This document shows, in pieces, positions 1 to 7,252 of a DNA stretch of 24,483 nt. The notes beneath the pieces were generated by a model. It did no database searches. It saw only the letters and a program-made list of their open reading frames with translations, and was not told where the DNA came from. Both the position numbers and the translations under genes were made by a program. Within the stretch, counting starts at the first letter, position 1; the number at the start of each line of letters is the position of its first letter. Source of the DNA: Chloroflexota bacterium (lineage in GTDB: Bacteria > Chloroflexota > Limnocylindria > P2-11E); the NCBI GenBank assembly GCA_005883775.1, contig VBEU01000165.1, positions 1-24,483 on the forward strand. Reading direction: 5' to 3'.

Positions 1-256
1 TGTCGGGATCGCCCTCGATTTGCAGAAGCTGCGTCTTGCCGTTCGCTTCCTTCGTGTAGGCGATGAGCGCGCACCCGACAGCGCAGTACGGACAGATAGA
101 GTGCACCTCCTTCGCCCCTGAAATGCGAAGGTCCAGCGCACGTTTTTTCGCCGCGGCGACATCGAAACCGAGCGGGTTGGCAAGGGGAACGAGCGCCATG
201 CCGGCGGTGCCGGCGGCTCCGAGCTTCAGGAACTCACGTCGAGTGATTTCCGGCAT
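1..256 (-). CDS. Formate dehydrogenase catalytic (molybdopterin) subunit, N-terminal fragment
   Basis: The first 85 residues of a molybdopterin oxidoreductase are visible, and the rest lies beyond the left edge. The N-terminus is a twin-arginine signal (TRREFLKLG, Arg6-Arg7) followed by a hydrophobic stretch, so the enzyme is predicted to be exported folded. Residues 55-62 read CPYCAVGC, the start of the [4Fe-4S] ligand set that opens the catalytic subunits of FdnG/FdoG-type formate dehydrogenases. The family oxidises formate to CO2 at a Mo or W bis-MGD centre. The nearby fdhD supports formate dehydrogenase over other members of the superfamily. The active-site Cys or selenocysteine is not in the window. 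The ATG was chosen because the Tat motif follows at once; only a distant GGAG precedes it. It is transcribed divergently from the DUF6457 gene. Confidence 0.85.
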   Translation of the reverse strand, partial: MPEITRREFLKLGAAGTAGMALVPLANPLGFDVAAAKKRALDLRISGAKEVHSICPYCAVGCALIAYTKEANGKTQLLQIEGDPD

Positions 257-288
257 CGGACTTGGGACTGTTCTACTCCGGCAGTTTT

Positions 289-307
289 GCGTCCGCAAGG
301 CGGACGC
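289..307. promoter_or_regulatory. Perfect stem-loop / inverted repeat in a divergent promoter region
   Basis: GCGTCCGC, a three-base AAG spacer, then GCGGACGC: an 8-bp perfect inverted repeat. It lies in the 66-bp gap between the divergent formate dehydrogenase and DUF6457 genes and touches the -10-like TAGATT of the latter. No T-run follows on either strand, so an operator or mRNA hairpin is likelier than a terminator. The structure is seen directly; its role is inference. Confidence 0.5.
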
Positions 308-313
308 TAGATT
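308..313 (+). promoter_or_regulatory. Putative -10 box (TAGATT) for the DUF6457 gene
   Basis: TAGATT fits the TAnnnT pattern of a bacterial -10 element and ends 9 nt before the ATG, with no Shine-Dalgarno sequence between. This suggests a leaderless or nearly leaderless transcript. No convincing -35 is spaced 16-18 bp upstream. Confidence 0.35.
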
Positions 314-322
314 TCTCGCCTG

Positions 323-613
323 ATGAACGAGTTCTTCGAATCCCTCGGCAAGCGCTGGCGCAAGGCGGCAGAGCGCCGCGGCGCGAAGATCGAGCAGCCG
401 GAGCTTGATGAGAAGGTCGCCGCCGAGATCCTCGAACTGGCGAGAGTGGCCGCCCATACGAAGGAGCGTCGCTTCGCGCCGCTCGCGACCTACATGGCAG
501 GGATCGCCGCGGAGAGATTGCGACTGTCGAAAGGCGCCGACGCCGATGACATCGCTTCATTGATCCGCGAAGTGCGCGAGGAACTCGAGCGTGAGGCACC
601 CTCACCGCCGTAA
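323..613 (+). CDS. DUF6457 family protein, probably linked to molybdenum-cofactor enzymes
   Basis: A 96-residue, largely helical, highly charged protein. Residues 35-65 contain the pattern ILELARVAAHTKERRFAPLA, which I recognise as the DUF6457 signature, a small domain often found near or fused to MobA-type molybdenum cofactor guanylyltransferases. The biochemical role is unknown. The context agrees: it is divergent from a Mo-bis-MGD formate dehydrogenase and close to fdhD. The start ATG has a -10-like TAGATT 9 nt upstream and no ribosome-binding site. A role in cofactor delivery to the dehydrogenase is inference from family habit and neighbourhood. Confidence 0.7.
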   Translation: MNEFFESLGKRWRKAAERRGAKIEQPELDEKVAAEILELARVAAHTKERRFAPLATYMAGIAAERLRLSKGADADDIASLIREVREELEREAPSPP

Positions 614-644
614 GCGCGACGGGTCCTGTCCCGGGCTCGGGGCC

Positions 645-659
645 GTGCGGTCGCCGCAC
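645..659. terminator. Possible hairpin between convergent genes
   Basis: GTGCGG-TCG-CCGCAC is a 6-bp perfect stem in the 161-bp gap (614-774) between the convergent DUF6457 and esterase genes. There is no T-tract, so an intrinsic terminator is only weakly supported. The rest of the gap is GC-rich, with a segment around 676-727 that resembles one near 22364-22411. I see no gene in it. Confidence 0.25.
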
Positions 660-774
660 CCTCCCCGCCTACCGCGTCATTCGCTTCGCTCATGCCGCGT
701 GGCGGGTCCCTGGGGCACCCGCGGCTCGTGCACAACCCGCTCGCCCGTGCCACCCGTCGCGCGTCGCCTGTGGG

Positions 775-1698
775 CTAGGCGAGCCCCTGGCGCAGGGCTG
801 CACCCGCGTCATCGAATGCTTCACTCGCCTCCGGCAGCACTCCTAGAAAGCTCATGAATCCGTGGAACATCCCGGCGTAGCGCTTATAGCTCGCTCGGAT
901 CCCAAGACTGCGCAGCTTCTCGGCGTAGGCCTCGCCGTCGTCTCTGAGCGGATCGCATTCGGCGGTGATGACGAAGGCCGGGGGCAGCCCATGTAAATCC
1001 GCGCGTAGCACCGAGGCGTATGGCTCGTTGGCGTCGGCCTCGCTTCGCACGTAGTGCCGGCCGAACCACTCCATGTCCGCGGCCGTCAGTCCGTAGCCTT
1101 CCGAAAACTCGCGGTGGGAACCGGCTCGCGAACTCAGCTCCGTCACGGGCACGGTCAGCAGCTGGAAGGCGATCTTCGGACCACCGCGATCGCGGGCGAC
1201 AAGCGCGGCCACCGCGGCGAGGTTGCCTCCGGCACTCGATCCGCCCACCGCGATCCGCGTCGGATCGATCCGCAGATCCGCTGCGTTGTCAGCGGTCCAG
1301 CGGACCGCGGCGTACGCGTCCTCGACCGGGCCGGGAAACTTCGTCTCAGGCGCGAGCCGGTAACCGATCGAGATCACGACAGAGCGCGACCGGTTCGCAA
1401 GCGCGCGACACGCCCCGTCGGAGCCTTCCAGCGACCCAATGACCCAGCCGCCTCCGTGGAAGTAGACGAGCGCGCCACGGAGGGCGTCCTTCGGTCGGTA
1501 GATGCGGATCGGCATCGGCCCGCCGGGCCCGGGGATCGTCCGCGCGGTGACGCTCGCGACCGCCTCCGGCGCGGCAGCGAGCGGCTCGGGACGTCCGCGC
1601 GCTTCCGCCGGGGTCATCGTCGGCAGTCGCGGAAGCGACGCGAGCTGATCGACGATCGCGCGGGCCTTCGGGTGCAGCTTGTCCTGCGCTACCGCCAT
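775..1698 (-). CDS. Alpha/beta-hydrolase esterase of the hormone-sensitive lipase (HSL, family IV) type
   Basis: A 307-residue cytoplasmic hydrolase with all HSL-family landmarks: the oxyanion-hole motif HGGGW at 81-85, the nucleophile elbow GSSAG at 153-157 (Ser155), the acid in the DPLRD motif (Asp249) and the catalytic His279 in FHGF. Members cleave esters of short and medium acyl chains; the natural substrate cannot be read from the sequence. Length and motif spacing are typical, so the gene looks intact. Its start lies 2 nt after the fdhD stop, so the two are probably co-transcribed, although no functional link with formate metabolism is evident. Naming it a lipase or carboxylesterase would be equally fair. 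Confidence 0.88.
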   Translation of the reverse strand: MAVAQDKLHPKARAIVDQLASLPRLPTMTPAEARGRPEPLAAAPEAVASVTARTIPGPGGPMPIRIYRPKDALRGALVYFHGGGWVIGSLEGSDGACRALANRSRSVVISIGYRLAPETKFPGPVEDAYAAVRWTADNAADLRIDPTRIAVGGSSAGGNLAAVAALVARDRGGPKIAFQLLTVPVTELSSRAGSHREFSEGYGLTAADMEWFGRHYVRSEADANEPYASVLRADLHGLPPAFVITAECDPLRDDGEAYAEKLRSLGIRASYKRYAGMFHGFMSFLGVLPEASEAFDDAGAALRQGLA

Positions 1699-1700
1699 CC

Positions 1701-2463
1701 CTACCTCCCGACGCGTTCCGGCGACGTGTATACGTTGAAGCGGTCGTCGCGAAGGAATCCCACGAGAGTCATCCCGAAGCGTTCAGCGGTCGCGACCGCG
1801 AGGCTCGACGGAGCGCCGACCGCCGCGAGGATCGGAATTCCTGCCGCGACCGCCTTCTGCACCACCTCGTATCCGGCGCGTCCGCTCACCGCCAGCACCG
1901 ACCGCGCGAGCGGCAGCCGGCCATCGAGCAGGGCCCGCCCCACCACCTTGTCGACCGCGTTGTGCCGGCCGATGTCCTCTCGAAGAAGCTCGATCTCGCC
2001 TCTCTTGTTGAACAGCCCGGCCGCGTGAAGGCCTCCCGTCGACTCGAAGATGCGCTGCTGCTCGCGGAGACGGTCGGAAAGCCCAGGCAGCATGGCGGCG
2101 TCGACCGTGAGCCCACGCGGGAGAGTCGCGAAATCGAGCGCGAGCGACTCCACGGTCGTGGCGCCGCACACCCCGCATGCGGAACTGGCCAGGAATGAAC
2201 GCTCCGGCCGGCGCCGCGCAGTCGGGCTCGGCGCTGATGCGTACGCGGATAATGTCATCGAGCGACCGGACGACCTGCTCGGCCCAGAGGAGTCCGAGCG
2301 CGAGCTCGAGATCGTTCCCCGGGGTCCGCATGACGATTGAAAGGGGCTTCCCATCGAGCGACAGCTGAAGCGGCTCCTCCGCGGCGACCTGATCGCGATC
2401 CTCACGCCAGTCGCCTGCGCGCCAGCGCGCGATTTGGACCGGAGGAGCCTGCGGACGCGGCAC
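1701..2463 (-). pseudogene. fdhD: FdhD sulfurtransferase for formate dehydrogenase, split by a +1 frameshift
   Basis: FdhD passes sulfur from IscS to the Mo-bis-MGD cofactor of formate dehydrogenase. The N-terminal part is read from the GTG at 2463 and contains the family pattern EEPL...VMRTPGNDLELALG...RSLDDI. The C-terminal part, with the hallmark SSACGVCG cysteine loop and then REDIGRHNAVDK and SGRAGYEVVQKA, is read in a frame one base later and stops at 1701. The switch lies near the GC-only stretch at 2204-2219. The 763-nt span is 254 codons plus one base, so removing one base restores a 253-residue FdhD of normal length. This may be an assembly or base-call error in a GC run or a real loss; the sequence alone cannot decide. 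The GTG start is preceded 6 nt upstream by a -10-like TAGCAT. Confidence 0.85.
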
Positions 2464-2467
2464 GGCT

Positions 2468-2492
2468 CGATGCTAGGGGGTCGCTAGCATCG
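2468..2492. promoter_or_regulatory. Symmetric divergent promoter/operator between fdhD and the luciferase-like gene
   Basis: CGATGCTAG, 7 nt, CTAGCATCG: a 9-bp perfect inverted repeat filling most of the 36-bp gap between two divergent starts. Each arm carries TAGCAT pointing outward (2485-2490 on plus, 2470-2475 on minus), ending 9 nt before the ATG at 2500 and 6 nt before the GTG at 2463. No ribosome-binding site is present on either side, so both transcripts may be leaderless. The repeat could also bind a dimeric regulator. Confidence 0.5.
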
Positions 2493-2499
2493 GCTTGTC

Positions 2500-2976
2500 A
2501 TGAAGATCGGAGTCGAGCTGCGCGACGAGCACCACGACCCGGGTGAGACGTTCGCCGACGCGCGAGCCCTCGAGGCGGCTGGCGTGGACTCACTGTGGGC
2601 CTCCGAGAGTGCATACAGCGATCACACACTGCTCCTCGCCGCGATCGCCGCGGTGACGTCGCGAGTGCGAATCGTCTGGGTGAAGGGTTCCAAGACCGCG
2701 GCAATAGAGAGCCTGGATCGCCTGTGCCGCGGGCGTCTCGCGCTCGCGGAGGGCGACGGCGATGAGCTCAAGGTCACGGACGCCGACGCCGAGGATGAAC
2801 GCTGGGTGCGTATCGACTTCCCCAAGGATCGGGCTGCGTGGAGAGAGCTCCGCGCAAAGCATGAAGCGGACGGCGTTGCTGGTCTCGTCCTTTTGAACAA
2901 CCCGCGGCTTCTCGATCTCGTGCGCAACCCCGACGTCGAGGACGATCGCGCGGATATCCGACTCGCGTTCGGTTAG
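2500..2976 (+). CDS. Short luciferase-like (LLM, F420/flavin-type) protein
   Basis: 158 residues. The N-terminus (MKIGVEL, then ARALEAAGVDSLWASES and LLAAIAAVTSRVRI at about 22-60) matches the first beta-alpha units of bacterial luciferase-like monooxygenases, TIM-barrel enzymes that use FMN or F420. Family members usually have about 300 residues, so this is roughly half a barrel. The second half (WVRIDFPKDRAAW, GVAGLVLLNNPRLLDLVRNP) looks like a terminal barrel segment, suggesting a natural internal deletion rather than a cut. Whether it binds a cofactor is doubtful. No ribosome-binding site precedes the ATG; a -10-like TAGCAT does. It converges on the DoxX-like gene with an 8-nt gap. Confidence 0.6.
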   Translation: MKIGVELRDEHHDPGETFADARALEAAGVDSLWASESAYSDHTLLLAAIAAVTSRVRIVWVKGSKTAAIESLDRLCRGRLALAEGDGDELKVTDADAEDERWVRIDFPKDRAAWRELRAKHEADGVAGLVLLNNPRLLDLVRNPDVEDDRADIRLAFG

Positions 2977-2984
2977 CGCCGCGT

Positions 2985-3932
2985 CTACGCCGCCCGGCGC
3001 AGCGCGCCTTGCACGTGCCATGAGTCCGCATCGGGCGCGATGAAGAGCGTGAACATGATCCCGTAGTACGGCAGGTGGCCGATCAGCTCCGGAAGCCCGA
3101 AGACTACGAGTGTCACCGTGAACAACGCGAAGCCGATCGCCATCACCGGACGCGTGATCTGCCCGGAGAGGATCACGACGCCGACCACGAGCTCGGTCAT
3201 GCCGGCCAGCCAGATAAAGACGGGGTCACTCACCCCGAGCGGTCGCAACACATTCAGGAAGGGACTCTGATCGAGCAGCGCCTGAGCAAGCGGTGGATCG
3301 AGGAGCTTCTCAGTGAGCGCCCCGTACGCAATCCCGAATCCCATCGCGATCCGAAGCAAGGTGATCGCGGCCTCCGGCGCCTTGCGGTGCTCGATCGCGC
3401 GATCGGCGTGGCGGCGCACGTCGAGCGACACCGGACCGGGGCCTGCGATGAAGAGGAAGATCGCGATCCCGAGGATGTGGACCTGCTCGAGGATGCTCTC
3501 GATGCTGAACGGGACCATCGCCACGATCCCGAGGACAGCAAGGAGGATCGCCGCGTAGCGCGTGAACAGCCCGGCCAGCAGGAGCAGGCCACATGCCGTC
3601 TCGACTCCTCGGAGCGCAAGGCCAACGGAGTCCTGACCGAGAACGAGCGAAGGAACAAAAAGCCAGTTCGCGGCCGCGGCGGCGATCAGGGCAACGCCGA
3701 GCGCGATCCGGAGCGCGAGCGGGCCCGTCTTCGCATAGCGCTCCAGCGAGCGGATCGCCTTCGGCTCGGGCACGTGATGCTGGATCAGATAGGCGACCCC
3801 AGCCGCACCGATCGCCACAAGGAATGCGGCGATGACCGGGCCGCTGAGGAGAAGCCCGTACTGGGTCGGATGAGGCCGCGGATCGGTGAACCACTTGACG
3901 TGCAAGAGGATTCCGGCGAAGAAGGGCCTCAC
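2985..3932 (-). CDS. DoxX-like multi-pass membrane protein
   Basis: 315 residues with about eight or nine hydrophobic segments (near 25-50, 72-93, 103-123, 125-142, 151-165, 189-208, 237-257, 262-280, 287-300). Composition and layout resemble DoxX/DoxD-type proteins, possibly as two fused four-helix units. DoxX relatives occur with quinol oxidases and redox-stress systems; no catalytic or haem ligands can be assigned here. The GTG start overlaps the stop of the MBL-fold hydrolase by GTGA, so it is the last gene of the long minus-strand operon. Next to an electron-transfer module ending at menaquinone, a role in quinone or membrane redox chemistry is possible but is inference. Confidence 0.6.
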   Translation of the reverse strand: MRPFFAGILLHVKWFTDPRPHPTQYGLLLSGPVIAAFLVAIGAAGVAYLIQHHVPEPKAIRSLERYAKTGPLALRIALGVALIAAAAANWLFVPSLVLGQDSVGLALRGVETACGLLLLAGLFTRYAAILLAVLGIVAMVPFSIESILEQVHILGIAIFLFIAGPGPVSLDVRRHADRAIEHRKAPEAAITLLRIAMGFGIAYGALTEKLLDPPLAQALLDQSPFLNVLRPLGVSDPVFIWLAGMTELVVGVVILSGQITRPVMAIGFALFTVTLVVFGLPELIGHLPYYGIMFTLFIAPDADSWHVQGALRRAA

Positions 3933-4666
3933 CGGTAGGTCTCGGGAGCGTGCCGCCAGCGCGCCCAGCTCGCCGCGTCGTGGCTCGTGAAGACACGGTC
4001 GAGATCGTCGCCCACGAGCGAGCGGATCAGCGCGAGCGAGTTTTTCGCGGCCGCTTCATCCGGCGCGCGGATCTCACCACGGGCGAGGTTCTCGCGAGTG
4101 AAGGCCGCGTCACCGCAGAGGACGACGCGGCCGGTCTCCGGCAGATCCACGACCAGCGACTGGTGACCGGGCGCGTGTCCCGGCGTTGGCACGACCTCGA
4201 CGCCGGTCGCGACGCGTACTCGCCCCGTGACGGGCATATACGTCAGTTCAGGGATGTCCCAGTACACGCCCGGGAAGTTCGGCTTGCCCTTCGCGAACGC
4301 GAGGTGGTCTCCCTGGACGATGAAGGTCGCCTTCGGAAACGCGCCGTTGTTGCCGGCGTGGTCAAAGTGGAGATGGCTGTTGACGACGATGGTCACATCG
4401 TCAGTGCGAACGCCGAGCGCGGCAAGCCGGGAAACGACAGCATCGTCTTTTGCCATCACGACCTTGAGGCTGCCAGGACCGAACGTCGCCTCGGGTCGCT
4501 CGATATGCACCGGATGAAGACCCGTGTCAAAGAGGACGTTTCCCTCAGGCGTTCGCAGCAGTGCGGACCACACCGGAGCGAAAGTCTTCTGATCCGTGGC
4601 GCCGGGAACGAACGACGAGGCCCCGATTTCGACCCCGCCAGTGCGGAAGATCGTGAGCTCGATCAC
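3929..4666 (-). CDS. MBL-fold hydrolase of the N-acyl-homoserine lactonase (AttM/AiiA-like) type
   Basis: A 245-residue metallo-beta-lactamase-fold enzyme. The di-metal site is complete: HLHFDH at 98-103, His168 in PGHAPGH, Asp186 in CGDAA and His229 in SHD. The tyrosine-free lactonase layout (LFDTGLHP near 46-52, then the HxHxDH loop) is like AHL lactonase-family proteins, which open acyl lactone rings; relatives may act on other lactones or thioesters. The reading frame stays open up to 4786, but that extension would overlap meaB and carries no family sequence. GTG at 4666 begins the first beta strand and has GAGG 13 nt upstream; GTG at 4693 is an alternative. It follows meaB by 31 nt and overlaps the DoxX-like gene by 4 nt. 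Confidence 0.75.
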   Translation of the reverse strand: MIELTIFRTGGVEIGASSFVPGATDQKTFAPVWSALLRTPEGNVLFDTGLHPVHIERPEATFGPGSLKVVMAKDDAVVSRLAALGVRTDDVTIVVNSHLHFDHAGNNGAFPKATFIVQGDHLAFAKGKPNFPGVYWDIPELTYMPVTGRVRVATGVEVVPTPGHAPGHQSLVVDLPETGRVVLCGDAAFTRENLARGEIRAPDEAAAKNSLALIRSLVGDDLDRVFTSHDAASWARWRHAPETYR

Positions 4667-4697
4667 GTGACGCTCGTCGCCTCGTGGCGGCACCGAT

Positions 4698-5639
4698 TCA
4701 CCCGCGCAGGAGCTCCTCGACCGCGGCATACGGATCGAGCGAACGTTCTGCGACCCGAGCGACCGCGGCGGCGAGGCGCGATTCACCGACGCGACCCGCC
4801 AGCTCGCGCAGCAAGGCCTCCTGCAAGAGCGCTTCGACCTCGCTCCTCGCGGCCGCGCGGCGGCGCTCGAGATACTCGCCCGATTCGCGCGACCACGCCC
4901 GGTGCTTGTCGATCGCGTCGACGAGCTGCGGCAGGCCGTCCCCGGACTGCGCCGACGTGCGCACGATCGGCGTCTTCCAGGGCCGATCCTTGGCGAGCGA
5001 CAGCATCTGTGCCAGGTCGCGCGCGGTCTCGTCGGCGCCGGGGCGGTCGGCCTTGTTCACGACGAGCACGTCGGCGATCTCGAGGACTCCGGCCTTGATC
5101 GCCTGGATGTCGTCGCCAAGGCCGGGCACGGTGACGAGGCAGACGGTGTCAACGACGCGGATGACATCGACCTCCTCCTGCCCCACCCCAACCGTCTCGA
5201 CGAGAATGACATCTGTCCCGAGGGCGTCGAGGACGTTGACGACTCGCGCTGTGGCCCGCGCGAGACCGCCGGCATGGCCGCGACTCGCCATGGACCGAAT
5301 GAAGATGCCCTCATCGAGAAATCGTTCCCGCATTCGGATCCGATCGCCGAGGATCGCGCCTCCCGTGAATGGACTGGAGGGATCGACTGCCACGATGGCG
5401 ACGCGCGAGGCGCGTTCGCGGTAGGTGCCGGCAAGACGATTCACGAGAGTGGACTTGCCGCCGCCGGGCGGGCCGGTGATCCCGACGATCTGCGCGCGAC
5501 CGGTCTGCGGGTAAAGGGCCCGCATCGCCTCGGCGGCCCCGGGCTCGTCGTTCTCTACGACCGACACGAGGCGCGCGATCGATCGCTTGTCACCGCCACG
5601 CGCGCGAGCAAGTAGATCGACGGTAGCGGTCGCCGCCAT
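4698..5639 (-). CDS. meaB: MeaB/ArgK-type GTPase, chaperone of a B12-dependent acyl-CoA mutase
   Basis: A 313-residue G3E-family GTPase. Landmarks are the Walker A loop GPPGGGKST at 56-64, DPSSPFTGGAILGDRIRM from 86, the switch ETVGVGQEEVDV at 148-159 and the guanine-specificity NKAD at 195-198. MeaB loads adenosylcobalamin onto methylmalonyl-CoA or isobutyryl-CoA mutase and protects it from inactivation. Here it is in the same operon as both mutase subunits, so it is probably their dedicated partner. The frame is open to 6137, but that part is antisense-like arginine-rich sequence overlapping the dehydrogenase gene. The ATG at 5639 overlaps its stop (TGATG), which fixes the start by translational coupling. 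Confidence 0.92.
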   Translation of the reverse strand: MAATATVDLLARARGGDKRSIARLVSVVENDEPGAAEAMRALYPQTGRAQIVGITGPPGGGKSTLVNRLAGTYRERASRVAIVAVDPSSPFTGGAILGDRIRMRERFLDEGIFIRSMASRGHAGGLARATARVVNVLDALGTDVILVETVGVGQEEVDVIRVVDTVCLVTVPGLGDDIQAIKAGVLEIADVLVVNKADRPGADETARDLAQMLSLAKDRPWKTPIVRTSAQSGDGLPQLVDAIDKHRAWSRESGEYLERRRAAARSEVEALLQEALLRELAGRVGESRLAAAVARVAERSLDPYAAVEELLRG

Positions 5640-6772
5640 CAGTCGACGTGCAGGAGCTCGCGGGCGATGACGATCCGCTGGATCTCGCTCGTGCCCTCGC
5701 CGATCTCCATCAGCCGCACGTCGCGCAGATGGCGCTCGATCGGGAAATCCTGAAGGTAGCCGTACCCGCCGAGTACCTGGAGCGACGAATCGGCTGCGCG
5801 GGTCGCGGCCTCGGAGGCGTAGAGCTTCGCCTTGGACGCCGCGTCGGTGAACCGCAGCCCCGCGTCCGCAAGGGCCGCGGCGCGGTGCACAAGCAGACGG
5901 GCGGCGTCGAGCTCGGTCCGGGCACGCGCGAGGCGCCACTGGATCATCTCGAAGTCGGCGATCGGTCTTCCGAACTGCCGGCGCTCCTTCGCATATCCGA
6001 TCGCGATCTCGAGGGACGCGCGGCCGAGACCGATCGCGAGAGCTCCGATCCCGATGCGCCCGCGGTCGAGCACCCGCTTCACGTCGTTGAAGGCTTCCCC
6101 GTCGCGCCCGATGCGATCCGGCGCGGGTACGCGGCAATCCTCGAGCACGAGCTGCGCGGTGTCCGACGCGTGGAGGCCCATCTTCTCCTCGCGGCGCCCC
6201 ACGCGAAGGCCCGCGGTCCCGCGCCGCAGGCCGAACGCCGACACCTTGCGCTCCCCGGCGCCGGCGAGGACCACGGCGAATCCGGCGATGGACCCGTTCG
6301 TGATGAATTGCTTGGTCCCCGACACCATGTAGTCATCCCCGTCGCGGCGGGCGCGGCTTTGGACGCTTATGGCGTCAGAGCCGGATGACGGCTCGGTGAG
6401 AGCCCAGCATCCGAGGTACTCGCCGCGCGCCAACGGTGGAAGCCACCGCCCCTTCTGTTCTTCGCTCGCCCCGATCAGCAGGTGACCGATGCAGAGCGAG
6501 TTGTGGGCGGCGATCGTCAGGGCGACCGATCCGTCGCCCGCGCCGAGCTCCTCCATCACGAGCGCGATGGTCAGCATGTCGAGCTCGGCGCCCCCGTACT
6601 CGTGAGGAACCGCGAGCCCCGTGAGGCCGAGCGCCGCGAGCTCCGGGAGAAGCTCCAGAGGAAACTCGCCGTTCTCGTTCCACCCGGATGCCTCCGGGAC
6701 GATCCGCGACCGTACGAAATCGCGGACGGTGTCCCGGACGAGGAGCTGATCGTCCCGATACGAAAAGTTCAA
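5639..6772 (-). CDS. Acyl-CoA dehydrogenase 1 (short/branched-chain type)
   Basis: A 377-residue FAD enzyme that makes the alpha-beta double bond in acyl-CoA and gives electrons to ETF. It shows ALTEPSSGSD at 124-133 (FAD/acyl-binding loop), KQFITNG near 154-160, YAKERRQFGRPI near 262, LQVLGGYGYLQDFPIERHLRD near the C-terminus, and GEGTSEIQR with the usual catalytic Glu (Glu359). The usual Tyr before that Glu is Gly. Length is normal. Start codon is TTG, 4 nt after the stop of the 126-residue unknown gene; no good Shine-Dalgarno is seen, so coupling is likely. The acyl-chain preference cannot be read reliably; the mutase context favours isobutyryl-, butyryl- or 2-methylbutyryl-CoA. Confidence 0.92.
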   Translation of the reverse strand: MNFSYRDDQLLVRDTVRDFVRSRIVPEASGWNENGEFPLELLPELAALGLTGLAVPHEYGGAELDMLTIALVMEELGAGDGSVALTIAAHNSLCIGHLLIGASEEQKGRWLPPLARGEYLGCWALTEPSSGSDAISVQSRARRDGDDYMVSGTKQFITNGSIAGFAVVLAGAGERKVSAFGLRRGTAGLRVGRREEKMGLHASDTAQLVLEDCRVPAPDRIGRDGEAFNDVKRVLDRGRIGIGALAIGLGRASLEIAIGYAKERRQFGRPIADFEMIQWRLARARTELDAARLLVHRAAALADAGLRFTDAASKAKLYASEAATRAADSSLQVLGGYGYLQDFPIERHLRDVRLMEIGEGTSEIQRIVIARELLHVD

Positions 6773-6776
6773 ATGC

Positions 6777-7157
6777 TCAGCGCGCCGCGGTCGGGTAGTT
6801 TCGGGCCTCCGGGATCGTCGGCAGGAGCTCGTCCACCATGCGCTGGTCTTCCTCGAGCACGCCCCGGTCGACGTTGTACGCCGCCTCGCGCGTTTTCGTG
6901 ATCCGTTCCCGCTGGTCCGCCGGAAGCTGCACGAACGCCTTCATGCGCGCCGCGGTGAGCCGCTTGCGCTCCTCGCGATTCTGGATGCGCACGAGCTCGC
7001 GAAGCTGCGGCGTCAGCGCCCCGACGCGCGCCGTGTCCACCGGGATCGCCGCGATCAGCCCGAAGCGTTGCTTCCAGAAATCGATGAGCTCCTGCTCGCT
7101 CTTGCCCACGAGTGCCGCCAGACCCGCGTCGACCGGTCTCTCGTCCTTCTTCGCCAT
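6777..7157 (-). CDS. Unknown 126-residue helical protein inside the acyl-CoA mutase operon
   Basis: I do not recognise this protein. It is predicted mostly helical and strongly charged, with no signal peptide or membrane segment. Notable stretches are SEQELIDFWKQRFGLIAAIP near 18-40, LRELVRIQNREERKRL near 55-70, and a run of Arg/Lys/Glu helices up to a short Pro-containing tail. The ATG at 7157 has an excellent purine-rich ribosome-binding site (AAGGGGGA, 6-7 nt upstream). The frame is also open to a GTG at 7256 that forms a GTGA overlap with icmB; I prefer 7157 because of the ribosome-binding site. Its place between the mutase B12 subunit and a dehydrogenase suggests a role with one of them, which is inference only. 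Confidence 0.7.
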   Translation of the reverse strand: MAKKDERPVDAGLAALVGKSEQELIDFWKQRFGLIAAIPVDTARVGALTPQLRELVRIQNREERKRLTAARMKAFVQLPADQRERITKTREAAYNVDRGVLEEDQRMVDELLPTIPEARNYPTAAR

Positions 7158-7252
7158 CTTCGTCCCCCTTATCTCTCGCGCGATCTCTCTATCGTGTTCG
7201 TGCCCGACGTCCGAATCGACGGGCTGCCGTAGGGCCGGGTTCTCCTGGTATG

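Noticed and set aside
5640..6137. Upstream extension of the MeaB frame over the acyl-CoA dehydrogenase gene
   Set aside because: The extra 166 residues are arginine-rich and unlike MeaB, which normally starts where the ATG at 5639 does. The TGATG junction supports that start. Similar extensions of etfA (to 13331), acyl-CoA dehydrogenases 2 and 3 and the VOC gene were trimmed for the same reason.
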